A stretch of 64,000 nucleotides of DNA, from NCBI RefSeq assembly GCF_009498215.1, contig NZ_CP043499.1, forward strand, positions 682,001 to 746,000. The letters are read 5' to 3'. Under the pieces are notes generated by a model. The model did not search any database, was not told the DNA's origin, and saw only the letters and a list, made by a program, of their open reading frames with translations. A program made the position numbers and the translations under genes. Positions 45,963 to 54,477 of the stretch are shown piece after piece; within the stretch, counting starts at the first letter, position 1, and every line of letters starts with the position of its first letter. This stretch comes from Rhizobium grahamii (GTDB lineage Bacteria; Pseudomonadota; Alphaproteobacteria; Rhizobiales; Rhizobiaceae).

Positions 45963-46712
45963 ATGAAAATCCTCGTCCCCGTAAAGCGGGTTGTTGATTA
46001 CAACGTGAAGATCCGCGTGAAGGCCGATGGCACAGGCGTTGAGCTCGCGAACGTCAAGATGTCGATGAACCCCTTCGACGAGATCTCCGTCGAGGAGGCC
46101 TTGCGCTTGAAGGAAGCCGGCAAGGCCGAGGAAGTGGTGGTCGTCTCGATCGGTCCTGCCAAGGCCGAAGAGACGCTGCGCACAGCACTCGCCATGGGTG
46201 CTGACCGTGCCATTCTCGTCGAGACCGACGATGCCGTCGAGCCGCTCGCCGTCGCCAAGATCCTCAAGGGTGTCGCCGACGTCGAACAGCCGGGCCTGAT
46301 CATCGTCGGCAAGCAGGCGATCGATGACGACTCGAACCAGACCGGCCAGATGCTGGCAGCCCTGCTCGGCTCCGCCCAGGCCACCTTCGCCTCGAAGATC
46401 GAGATTGGCGATGGCAAGGCCCAGGTGACGCGCGAAGTCGATGGCGGCCTGCAGACCATCGAGATCAAGCTCCCGGCTGTGGTCACGACTGACCTGCGCC
46501 TCAACGAGCCACGCTATGCCTCGCTGCCGAACATCATGAAGGCGAAGAAGAAGCCGCTCGACAAGAAGAGCCCTTCCGACTTCGGCGTTTCCACGTCGCC
46601 GCGCCTCAAGGTGCTGAAGACAGAGGAACCATCAGGCCGCAAGGCAGGCGTCAAGGTCGCGTCGGTCGCCGAGCTCGTCGACAAGCTCAAGTCCGAAGCC
46701 GGCGTCCTCTAA
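45963..46712 (+). CDS. etfB: Electron transfer flavoprotein beta subunit
   Basis: A 249-aa protein with the EtfB fold: MKILVPVKRVVDYNVKIRVK, the MNPFDEISVEEALRLKE motif, GKQAIDDDSNQTGQMLAALLG for the nucleotide site and VVTTDLRLNEPRYASLPNIMKAKKKPL near the C-terminus. Its partner is the alpha subunit encoded 24 bp downstream. It carries AMP and helps transfer electrons from dehydrogenases to ETF:quinone oxidoreductase. Here it probably serves the StcD-like enzyme. This may be a second, locus-specific ETF. Confidence 0.92.
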   Translation: MKILVPVKRVVDYNVKIRVKADGTGVELANVKMSMNPFDEISVEEALRLKEAGKAEEVVVVSIGPAKAEETLRTALAMGADRAILVETDDAVEPLAVAKILKGVADVEQPGLIIVGKQAIDDDSNQTGQMLAALLGSAQATFASKIEIGDGKAQVTREVDGGLQTIEIKLPAVVTTDLRLNEPRYASLPNIMKAKKKPLDKKSPSDFGVSTSPRLKVLKTEEPSGRKAGVKVASVAELVDKLKSEAGVL

Positions 46713-46736
46713 GGTTCGAGAAAGGGAGATCTATCC

Positions 46737-47666
46737 ATGGCCATTCTTCTTCTGGCTGACCACGACAACAACCACCTTTCCGACCAGACCGCCAAGACAC
46801 TGACGGCAGCTTCCAAGATCGGCGGCGACGTGCATGTGCTGGTATCAGGCAAGGGCGCCAAGGCGGCGGCCGAACAGGCAGCCAAGCTATCTGGCGTTTC
46901 CAAGGTGCTGGTTGCCGAGGATGCAAGCCTCGCCAACAATCTGGCCGAGCCGCTGTCTGCCCTGATCGTCTCGCTGGCTGCCGGCTATGACACGATCATT
47001 GCCGCTGCGACCTCGACCGGCAAGAACGTACTGCCACGCGTCGCAGCCCTACTCGATGTCGCCCAGGTTTCGGAAATCATCGAAGTTGTCGCGGCTGATA
47101 CCTTCAAGCGCCCGATCTATGCCGGCAACGCCATCCAGACGGTACAGTCGACCGACGCCAAGAAGGTTATCACCGTGCGCACGGCCTCCTTTGCAGCAAC
47201 ATCAGAAGGCGGTTCCGCTTCCGTCGAGGCGATCCCGGCCGTTTCCGATCCGGGCCTCTCCACCTTCGTCAAGGACGCGTTGTCGGCTTCCGACCGTCCG
47301 GAACTGACGTCTGCGAAGATCATCATCTCAGGCGGTCGCGCGCTCGTTTCTGCCGAGAAGTTCCAGGAAGTCATCCTGCCGGTTGCCGACAAGCTCGGCG
47401 CCGCCGTTGGCGCAAGCCGTGCCGCTGTCGATGCCGGCTATGCGCCGAACGACTGGCAGGTCGGGCAAACTGGCAAGGTGGTTGCGCCCGATCTCTACAT
47501 CGCCTGCGGCATCTCGGGCGCGATCCAGCATCTTGCCGGCATGAAAGACTCGAAGGTCATCGTCGCCATCAACAAGGACGAAGAGGCGCCGATCTTCCAG
47601 GTGGCCGACTACGGCCTCGTCGCCGATCTCTTCGATGTCCTGCCGGAACTCGAAAAGGCCATGTAG
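46737..47666 (+). CDS. etfA: Electron transfer flavoprotein alpha subunit
   Basis: A 309-aa protein with the EtfA layout: N-terminal MAILLLADHDNNHLSDQTAKTL region, the central VLPRVAALLDVAQVSEI segment, and the C-terminal FAD-binding signature with VGASRAAVDAGYAPNDWQVGQTGKVVAPDLYIACGISGAIQHLAGM. The FAD sits in this domain. It forms the heterodimer with the beta subunit and passes electrons to the respiratory chain. Confidence 0.93.
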   Translation: MAILLLADHDNNHLSDQTAKTLTAASKIGGDVHVLVSGKGAKAAAEQAAKLSGVSKVLVAEDASLANNLAEPLSALIVSLAAGYDTIIAAATSTGKNVLPRVAALLDVAQVSEIIEVVAADTFKRPIYAGNAIQTVQSTDAKKVITVRTASFAATSEGGSASVEAIPAVSDPGLSTFVKDALSASDRPELTSAKIIISGGRALVSAEKFQEVILPVADKLGAAVGASRAAVDAGYAPNDWQVGQTGKVVAPDLYIACGISGAIQHLAGMKDSKVIVAINKDEEAPIFQVADYGLVADLFDVLPELEKAM

Positions 47667-47684
47667 TCAGACGGTGTGGTCACG

Positions 47685-49178
47685 ATGGATGCACGCGAAA
47701 TGAACTGCCGAATATCGTCGCTGGATGGTGTGACTTACGAAGCCGTCGTCATCGGCGCGGGTGCGGTTGGATGCGCCGCGGCACGCGAGCTTGCCGGGCG
47801 AGGGTTCAAAACCCTGCTTGTCGACCGCGGCGATATTGGTGCGGGCACGTCTTCGCGCTCAAGCCGAATGCTCTACTCCGGCGTTGGCTACCTCGCGCCG
47901 CCCTTTCCCTTGTGGCAACTCCCGTTTCGACCAGTCACGATGCTGCGACGCTTTCTGTACTCGCGGAACATCATGCATTGCCGCGCGGAACTCTTCCGGG
48001 ACATGCCGGATCGGCTGACCAAGCATCGCTTTCACTATCCGTTTCGCAAGGGAGACCGATATCCGCATTGGCTTGTGGAATTCGGGTTCAGGATGATGGA
48101 GACGCTCTGCAGTCGCAAAGTCCCTCTCGCATTTCGGCGATTGTCACCGGCCGCGGCTGCGAAGGAGAGCGACATGGTGGCGTCTCTTGGCGGTCCGGTG
48201 TCGAGCGTCGGCGTCTTTGAGGAATACATGTACGCATGGCCGGAAAGGATCTGCGTCGATACGGCGCTCGATGCCGAACGGCGAGGTGCCACCATTCGCA
48301 CCTATGCGAAGGTAAGTTCGATCCAGCAACGCGGAGACGGCTGGGAAATCACCCTGGAAGATCAGGCACCGGGGGCAAGCGGACAGGCGCGCATCACCAC
48401 AAAGTCGATCGTGAACGCGGCAGGCCCGTGGGTCGATAGAGTTCCCGGCGGCGGAAAGGCCGAAAAGAAGCGTGTGCTCGGCCGCAAGGGTGTCAATGTG
48501 ATGGTCCGTTTGCCCGACACCTGGCGAGGGCAGGGTCTCGAAGCGTTTTCCAGCAAGGGCGAGACATTCTATGTTTTCCCTTGGGGCGATTACCACTTCG
48601 TTGGTCCGACCGAACTGGTAGTCGAGGAAGATCCGGATAATGTTGGGGTTCTGGACACGGAAGTTGACTATATTCTCGGCGAGGCGAACCTATTATTCCC
48701 CGAACTCGCTCTGACAAGGGGCAACGTACTGCATGCGTGGTGCGGTGTTAGGCCAATGTCCACCACGGACGGCGAGACGGTCAGCCTTCCGGTGCGTGCA
48801 ATCCAAGACCCTCGGAAGCCGGGCCTCATCACGATCACCGGATCCTACATCATGATGCATCGGCATGCTGGGCGTCTCGCCGCAAGGCTGGTCGAGAAAA
48901 GGCTGGGCAGGCGCAAGGCTCCGCCAAAAGGAATGCTTCGAGCCGATGGCGAGTCCGATATCCGCGAAATCGTCCTGAAGGAGCATGTCGTCCGTCTCGT
49001 CGATCTCATTCGCAGGCGGTTGGCGGTTGGGCTTGATCCGTCGTTGGGGCGCGATCAGGCCGAGGAGCTTTCGCATGTCGCGGCTGCCGCCGCCGGTTGG
49101 TCGGAGGCTAGGCGGCAGGAGGAACTGCGCCATTTCGAGGAGGATACCTCTCGCGTTTACCAGCGGGTGAGCGGCTAG
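47685..49178 (+). CDS. FAD-dependent oxidoreductase, GlpD/DAO type
   Basis: A flavoprotein of 497 residues from ATG 47685 (a GTG at 47676 is an alternative). The dinucleotide motif is VVIGAGAVGCAAARELAGRG with GAGTSSRSSRMLYSGVGYL, similar to GlpD-type proteins, and the C-terminus has a helical GlpD-like cap (RRRLAVGLDPSLGRDQAEEL). It lies directly after etfA and probably donates electrons to ETF, as glycine-betaine, sarcosine or proline-type dehydrogenases do. It is not the usual sarcosine oxidase: no covalent-flavin motif is clear. Substrate unknown. Confidence 0.72.
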   Translation: MDAREMNCRISSLDGVTYEAVVIGAGAVGCAAARELAGRGFKTLLVDRGDIGAGTSSRSSRMLYSGVGYLAPPFPLWQLPFRPVTMLRRFLYSRNIMHCRAELFRDMPDRLTKHRFHYPFRKGDRYPHWLVEFGFRMMETLCSRKVPLAFRRLSPAAAAKESDMVASLGGPVSSVGVFEEYMYAWPERICVDTALDAERRGATIRTYAKVSSIQQRGDGWEITLEDQAPGASGQARITTKSIVNAAGPWVDRVPGGGKAEKKRVLGRKGVNVMVRLPDTWRGQGLEAFSSKGETFYVFPWGDYHFVGPTELVVEEDPDNVGVLDTEVDYILGEANLLFPELALTRGNVLHAWCGVRPMSTTDGETVSLPVRAIQDPRKPGLITITGSYIMMHRHAGRLAARLVEKRLGRRKAPPKGMLRADGESDIREIVLKEHVVRLVDLIRRRLAVGLDPSLGRDQAEELSHVAAAAAGWSEARRQEELRHFEEDTSRVYQRVSG

Positions 49179-49198
49179 TGGCCATCGAAGAACTGCCC

Positions 49199-49489
49199 TG
49201 ACGCGAACGCATGAATTCGACGTCGTGATCGTCGGCGGCGGTCCTGCGGGTGTGTCGGCTGCGATCGGGGGAAGCCAGCTAATCAAGGAACTGTCGGTCA
49301 TCGTGCTTGAAAATGGTACCGAAATCGGTGCCATATTCTCTCGGGTACGGTCGTCAGACCCCTCGCCATCGACCGCCTGCAGCGCGATCGCCATGAGGAG
49401 GCCGATCACCGCTGAAAGACAGACGAAATGGAGGATTGCAGCTCGGTCGGAGCATTCCGCTCCGGCCCTGGAGGGAAGGAGAACATTCT
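49199..49489 (+). pseudogene. Remnant of an FAD-dependent oxidoreductase
   Basis: The frame from about 49202 reads TRTHEFDVVIVGGGPAGVSAAIGG and VIVLENGTEIGAIFS, a typical N-terminus of a FAD protein. At about 49338 the recognisable sequence jumps to another frame with GTVVRPLAIDRLQRDR, which looks like the C-terminus of a related protein, and then stops. Fewer than 70 codons remain, so this is an internally deleted gene. It sits between the GlpD-like oxidase gene and the formaldehyde gene. Confidence 0.5.
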
Positions 49490-50062
49490 ATGAGTAGTAT
49501 CAATATCCACCCTGTCGTGGATTCTGGGTACCGTGCGACGGACGCGAGTTTTTCGGGCGGCACGCTCGTCTGCAATTGCGCGAGCAACCCGGTGAAGGTT
49601 AAGGTCAACAGCGATATCGCCCACAACCATGCATGCGGCTGCACCAAGTGCTGGAAGCCCGCCGGAGCGAACTTTTCGGTCGTCGCGGTAGCCCCGACGG
49701 ACAAGGTCGAAGTCCTGGAAAACGGCAACAAGCTTGCCGTCGTCGATCCGTCCGCTCTTATCCAGCGCCATGCCTGCAAGGAATGCGGCGTCCATATGTA
49801 TGGACCGGTCGAACGCGAGCACCCATTCCAGGGCCTGTCGTTTCTCCATCCCGAGCGCTTCGAAGGCAAAGGCTGGGCGCAGCCGGGCTTCGCAGCGTTC
49901 GTCTCGTCCATCATCGAAAGTGGCTTCGACCCGTCGAAAATGGGTGAGGTTCGTTCGAAACTGAAATCGTCCGGCCTTGAGCCCTACGATTGCCTGTCGC
50001 CCGGCCTGATGGACTACATCGCGACCTGGACCGCAAAGAAGAGCGGCGCTCTCCCCGCATGA
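49490..50062 (+). CDS. gfa: S-(hydroxymethyl)glutathione synthase / formaldehyde-activating protein (Gfa)
   Basis: A 190-aa GFA-fold protein from ATG 49490, which follows GGAAGGAGAA. The zinc-binding Cys set is in LVCNCASNPVKV, HACGCTKCWKP and CKECGVHMYGP, and the length and C-terminal helix match the Gfa proteins that combine formaldehyde with glutathione. In this locus each oxidative demethylation by the Rieske enzyme and StcD releases formaldehyde, so Gfa would feed the glutathione-dependent detoxification route. Some workers doubt that Gfa is catalytic rather than a carrier. Confidence 0.87.
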   Translation: MSSINIHPVVDSGYRATDASFSGGTLVCNCASNPVKVKVNSDIAHNHACGCTKCWKPAGANFSVVAVAPTDKVEVLENGNKLAVVDPSALIQRHACKECGVHMYGPVEREHPFQGLSFLHPERFEGKGWAQPGFAAFVSSIIESGFDPSKMGEVRSKLKSSGLEPYDCLSPGLMDYIATWTAKKSGALPA

Positions 50063-50146
50063 TGCCTGTCGACGCCGGCCGGTGGAACCAGGCTCGGCGT
50101 CGCCCACTTTTAGACGGAGATCAGTCCAGCAAGAGGAGGCATATCG

Positions 50147-50551
50147 ATGCACATCGATGGCGGGTGTCACTGCGGGTTCATCTCGTACGAGGCTGACGTC
50201 GATCCCGAGATGGTCTCAATCTGTCACTGCACGGATTGCCAGCGTCTGACGGGAACCGCATATCGAGTGACCATCAGCGCCCCACGAGAGGCGTTCTCGA
50301 TCACCGCCGGCGAGCCGAAGCTCTACGAGAAGCTCGGCGACAACGGTCTCAAACGGCTACAGTATTTCTGCCCAAACTGTGGATCTCCGGTGTACACCAC
50401 CGGCGAGAATGAGGATGCCGAGGAGGTTGGCATCCGGTTGGGAACAGTCAATCAGCGCCATGAATTTCATCCGAGGTCGCAGATCTGGTGTTCATCAGAG
50501 CTTTCCTGGTCCCAAGATATAAGTTCGCTCCCGAAACGACCACTCGACTAG
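50147..50551 (+). CDS. GFA-domain protein (CENP-V/GFA family)
   Basis: A 134-aa protein with the zinc motifs GGCHCGFISYE, ICHCTDCQRLTG and FCPNCGSPVYTT. It belongs to the same fold as Gfa but is shorter and from the general GFA group whose function is unknown. It follows Gfa by 84 bp on the same strand and is probably in the same transcript, perhaps helping with formaldehyde or another glutathione adduct. The start is ATG with AGGAGG upstream. Confidence 0.82.
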   Translation: MHIDGGCHCGFISYEADVDPEMVSICHCTDCQRLTGTAYRVTISAPREAFSITAGEPKLYEKLGDNGLKRLQYFCPNCGSPVYTTGENEDAEEVGIRLGTVNQRHEFHPRSQIWCSSELSWSQDISSLPKRPLD

Positions 50552-50734
50552 GTGGAAGTGAAGGTGAAACTTCGTCGACATGCTTCGCCTGCCGGTTATG
50601 ACAGATCCAACCGCCGGGAAGGGCCCCTCCGGGAAGAAAGCCGCTGACGAACTGCAGCCAGGCAGCGCATTGAGAGCAGCGCGACGTGGAGCTTAGGGCA
50701 CAAGCTGAGCGAAGAAGAGAACTCGGTTCCGCCT

Positions 50735-52021
50735 TCAGATTTCTTCCCAGGGGAAGGTATCCAATCGCTCGGCACCCTTCGAGGTAACCAGCGCCTGCGT
50801 CTCGAGTTTGATGCTCTCGGAGCCGTCTTCGGCGATCAGGCTCTCGATATTGAGGACCATTCCTTCCTCGATCGCGCCGGCGAATTCGGCATCGTAATCA
50901 GGATGAAGAAGGATGCCCGGCCATTCGTCCGCCATGCCGGTGCCATGCGCAGCGAGGGTGTAGCGGTACGGAACGTACTTCTCCGGGATGCGCCAGCTCT
51001 TGTCGTTGAACTCGCCGAAGGACATGCCCGGCCGGATGATCGAGAGATTATGCTCGATCTGCTCTCGTGCCGCCCAATAGAGGTCTCGCTGCTTGGCATT
51101 CATCACAACGTGCCCGCAGGTCCATGACCGGGAGAGGTCGGCACAATAGCCGTAGGGGCCGATCATGTCGGTGTCGAAGGAGATCATCTCGCCGCGCTTG
51201 ATGACGTAGTCGGAGCATTCCTGGTACCAGGGATTGGTGCGCGGGCCCGCCGTCAGGAGCTTGGTCTCCAGCCACTCGCCGCCGCTGCGCGCATTCTCGA
51301 AGTGGAGTTCCGCCCAGATCTCCCGCTCGGTTCGTCCGGGCTCTGAGACTTCGTACATCCGCGCCATCCCGGCTTCACAAACGCGGATCGTCCAGCGCAT
51401 GAGCTCGATTTCTTCCGGGCTCTTGATCGAGCGCGCGCGCTCCGCCAGTTCCTGCCCGTCGAGCAGGGTGAAGCCGCGGCTTTGCAGTTCGTGGGCCGGT
51501 GCCGGCTCCAACCGGTCGACGCCGATCCGTCGGTTGCCACCGTGAGACTTCAGGATATCCGCGATCTCATCGGCCCAGGCCTTCATCCGGGTTTCGACCA
51601 GGTTTCCCGCGGTGAAGAATAGAAAGGACTTCGACGTTCGAACTTCGTCAATACCGGGGAGCCCGTCGTTGACGTGCTCCGACCCTTCGAACTCGAACAT
51701 AATAGCTGGCCCGTCGGCGAGGATCAGTGCGTAGCGCGACGGGTTGTGCATCGTCCATATGCTCATGTTCGAACAGTCGAACGCATATCGGATATTGACG
51801 GGGTCGTAGAGGAGGAGCGCGGAACAGTCCCATTCCTTCATTTTCGTGCGGAGACGACCAAGGCGATAGCGTCTGGCGGCGTCCAAGGTTGACGCAGGAA
51901 TTGGGCTGGTCAAGGGGCGATCAGCACCCTCAGGGTTCAGATAGGCCTGCTTCCGGTCGTCCTTGAACACGGACGCGTTCGATGACGGCGACGAGTTTTC
52001 CTCGGTACGCAACATTTCCAT
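50735..52021 (-). CDS. M24-family protein closely resembling DMSP lyase DddP
   Basis: A 428-aa protein with the creatinase-type pita-bread fold. By eye it matches DddP along its length, for instance LYDPVNIRYAFDCSNMSIW, GGEWLETKLL and GPRTNPWYQECS. The metal ligands line up as Asp283, Asp285, Asp295, His359, Glu393 and Glu407; the spacing is almost that of DddP (295, 297, 307, 371, 406, 421). Tyr354 and Asp365 match the DddP residues I recall as catalytic (366 and 377). DddP cleaves DMSP to DMS and acrylate. Here the operon also encodes a Rieske demethylase and a betaine importer, so a betaine-like sulphonium or ammonium substrate is likely. A peptidase role is less likely. Confidence 0.78.
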   Translation of the reverse strand: MEMLRTEENSSPSSNASVFKDDRKQAYLNPEGADRPLTSPIPASTLDAARRYRLGRLRTKMKEWDCSALLLYDPVNIRYAFDCSNMSIWTMHNPSRYALILADGPAIMFEFEGSEHVNDGLPGIDEVRTSKSFLFFTAGNLVETRMKAWADEIADILKSHGGNRRIGVDRLEPAPAHELQSRGFTLLDGQELAERARSIKSPEEIELMRWTIRVCEAGMARMYEVSEPGRTEREIWAELHFENARSGGEWLETKLLTAGPRTNPWYQECSDYVIKRGEMISFDTDMIGPYGYCADLSRSWTCGHVVMNAKQRDLYWAAREQIEHNLSIIRPGMSFGEFNDKSWRIPEKYVPYRYTLAAHGTGMADEWPGILLHPDYDAEFAGAIEEGMVLNIESLIAEDGSESIKLETQALVTSKGAERLDTFPWEEI

Positions 52022-52042
52022 CTCCTCCGATCATTCTTAGGG

Positions 52043-53125
52043 TCAACGATCGATGACGAGATCGCTAAGCGGCTTCGAACAGCACGGCAGGAACATTCCG
52101 GCATCGATTTCGCGCTGCCTGATGCCGCCGTTGTGGTTCATTTCCACGGAGCCCGAGACGAGCTTGGACTTGCATGTGCCGCAGACACCGTTCGAACAGG
52201 ACGAAGGAAGCCGTACGCTTCCCTTCTTCGCAGCCGCAAGCACCGTATGATCCGCAGACACGTCCAGCGTCTTCTTCTGCTTAGAAAATTCGACCTGGTA
52301 GATCTTGCCGACAGGTTGCGCCTCTACGTCGAGGCCCGGTTGGTCAATCACGGCCGCGTCGAAGCTCTCCTCTATATAATCGGACGGCGGGACGCCTAGA
52401 GCTGCCGAGATCGAGCGAGCGGCCGCCATGAACGGCGCGGGACCGCAACACATAACGATGCGCTCGGCAATGTCGGGCACGGCCAGTTTGACGAACTCGG
52501 GGGAGATCCGGCCCGTCAGACCGGGCCAGGACTGTTCACCGACGACGGTCTCCGGCAGGAACTGCAGGCGCAGTCCCTTCATTCGCGTGGCAAGACTTGC
52601 AAGCTCCTGCCGGAAAATCAGGTCGGACGGCGTTCGCGCCGCATGCAGGAAGACGATGTCGGTGGCCTCGTACTGATCCGCAAGATCACGCGTGATCGAC
52701 ATGACGGGTGTGATGCCCGAGCCCCCCGAAATCAGCAGGAGCTTCCTCTTTTCGCCTTTCGGACGGATGAAGTGACCGAGCGGTCCCTGGCCTTTGACCG
52801 TCATGCCGGGTGTCATGTTGTCGTGCAGCCAGTTCGAGACCTTGCCTCCGGGTACGCGCTTGACGGTTACCGTGAACGCGTTCCGACGGTGCGGCGAGGA
52901 CGAGATGCTGTAGCAGCGGGCTTCTCCGTCCGAACCTGTCGGGAAGTCGAACAGGAAGTACTGCCCAGCGTCGAAGTTGAACCGCTTGCCTTCAGGAGAT
53001 GCGAACGTGAAGCTCTTCACGTCGTGCGTTTCCTGGTGGACATCAAGACAGACGAGCGTTTCGTCCTGTTCGGGATCCCAGATCGCGGTGTCAGCCCGCG
53101 TCAGTTGTTGAAATTCAATACCCAT
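52043..53125 (-). CDS. Oxygenase reductase with FAD/NAD and plant-type 2Fe-2S domains
   Basis: A 360-aa protein from ATG 53125. The FNR domain has ARCYSISSSPHRRNAFTVTV for FAD and LLISGGSGITPVMSI for NAD; the C-terminal ferredoxin has SSCSNGVCGTCKSKL and a final Cys in FLPCCSKP. This is the electron supplier of Rieske oxygenases, like GbcB or the reductase of stachydrine demethylase. It overlaps the Rieske gene by 11 bp, so the two subunits are translated together. Confidence 0.9.
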   Translation of the reverse strand: MGIEFQQLTRADTAIWDPEQDETLVCLDVHQETHDVKSFTFASPEGKRFNFDAGQYFLFDFPTGSDGEARCYSISSSPHRRNAFTVTVKRVPGGKVSNWLHDNMTPGMTVKGQGPLGHFIRPKGEKRKLLLISGGSGITPVMSITRDLADQYEATDIVFLHAARTPSDLIFRQELASLATRMKGLRLQFLPETVVGEQSWPGLTGRISPEFVKLAVPDIAERIVMCCGPAPFMAAARSISAALGVPPSDYIEESFDAAVIDQPGLDVEAQPVGKIYQVEFSKQKKTLDVSADHTVLAAAKKGSVRLPSSCSNGVCGTCKSKLVSGSVEMNHNGGIRQREIDAGMFLPCCSKPLSDLVIDR

Positions 53126-54368
53126 GAGCGCGCATCCGATCGATGTACCAGGTCGCGAACTTGTCGAGGTTGGTTTCGGAGAACTTGGAATAGGGGCCAG
53201 GCTGGTAGGCCGGGTCGAGGGCGCCCGCATGCGAGCGGGCAACGAGATCTGCGTCCTGGTCGGTTGTCGCGATCCAGACGTCGGTCAGCTTGTCGAGGTC
53301 GTAGTCTTTGCCTTCGACGGCATCCTTGTGCACGAGCCACTTGGTTCTGACGAGCGTGCGGCCGGCGGAAAGCGGGATGACGGTCGCAACCACCGCGTGG
53401 TCGCCCATGAAATGGTTCCAGCTATTATGGCCCCAAAGGTGGGTGTCGCCGAGGTCCTTGCGCGTCATGTGACCGAGCAGCTTGGAAGAGGCGGCAGTGG
53501 CGTCATGGGTCTGGGACTCGCCGGCGCCCGCAATGATCAGCCGCTGGGTGCGGAAGTTCGTGGCGCAGTTTTCGAGTTGTTCGACCGCAGCGGACGGGAA
53601 GCCGTCGGCCTCCCAGGATTTTGTTCTTTCATCGTATAAGCGGAAGTGCTTTTCAGCCTGCTCACGATCTTCAGGGCTCAGCGTTTCGGGATCGAAGCCA
53701 AAGTCGAGATCGACGAAGGAAACACAGAGTTCGGGATGGTTGGCAGAACAGTGGTAGCACTCGCGATTGTTTTCCATCGTGAGCTTCCAGTTGCCGTCCT
53801 CGATCACATCCGTCTGATGCGCGACCTTGGCATTGCGAATGTCATAGGGCGCAAGCCGTTCGATCATGGCCTGCTCGAGATTTGAGATGTCCTCTGGCGG
53901 ATGGTCCGAGAGGCATACATAGACAAGGCCGCCGATCGATTTGAAGGTCACCGGTTTCAGGCTGTGACACTGTTTGTCGAGGTCCTTGCCCATATGAGGG
54001 GCGTAGGCCAATTCGCCAGTGAGCTCATAGGTCCAGGTGTGATAAGGACAGACCAGCTTCGAAACGATCGTCTTTCCTGCGTCGAGCAACCGTGAACCAC
54101 GGTGACGACAGACATTGTGCAGGACACGCAGTTCGCCGTCATCGTCGCGAAGCAGGATCAAGCTTGTCTTGCCGATATCGACCACCGTCGCATCGCCTGC
54201 TTCCGGAACGTCGCAATCGAGGCCAATGCAAATCCAGTGTTTATGGAAGAAGACGTCGATATCCGCATCGAACACGTCCTCGCGTGTGTAGAGGCCGGCA
54301 GGCAACGAATGACCGTTGGTGCGAGCTTCGAGGAGGGCAGAGATGTCAGATGGCAGCTTGTTGAGCAT
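53115..54368 (-). CDS. Rieske-type betaine demethylase oxygenase (Stc2/GbcA-like)
   Basis: From ATG 54368 (with GAGAGG upstream) the product is 417 aa. The Rieske ligands are Cys87, His89, Cys107 and His110 (HNVCRHRG and CPYHTW), and the mononuclear iron site has NRECYHCSANH with His206 and His211. It belongs to the group that demethylates quaternary amines: proline betaine (Stc2), glycine betaine (GbcA) and carnitine. The linked StcD-like enzyme suggests proline betaine to N-methylproline plus formaldehyde. The LysR gene diverges from it. Confidence 0.85.
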   Translation of the reverse strand: MLNKLPSDISALLEARTNGHSLPAGLYTREDVFDADIDVFFHKHWICIGLDCDVPEAGDATVVDIGKTSLILLRDDDGELRVLHNVCRHRGSRLLDAGKTIVSKLVCPYHTWTYELTGELAYAPHMGKDLDKQCHSLKPVTFKSIGGLVYVCLSDHPPEDISNLEQAMIERLAPYDIRNAKVAHQTDVIEDGNWKLTMENNRECYHCSANHPELCVSFVDLDFGFDPETLSPEDREQAEKHFRLYDERTKSWEADGFPSAAVEQLENCATNFRTQRLIIAGAGESQTHDATAASSKLLGHMTRKDLGDTHLWGHNSWNHFMGDHAVVATVIPLSAGRTLVRTKWLVHKDAVEGKDYDLDKLTDVWIATTDQDADLVARSHAGALDPAYQPGPYSKFSETNLDKFATWYIDRMRAHGY

Positions 54369-54477
54369 GATAACCTCTCGTGGTTCGATAGCTGGCAGTT
54401 TGCGCTTGCGTCCCAGAGGCTTCAACGGCACTAATTTTTAGCGATCCATAACTTTAGGGAATGCGAAGGCAGCGTTG

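Noticed and set aside
50735..52021. Calling the M24 protein an Xaa-Pro dipeptidase or ectoine hydrolase
   Set aside because: The N-terminal half and segments such as GGEW, TNPWYQECS and NIRYAFDCSNM are DddP-like, and no ectoine genes are nearby.
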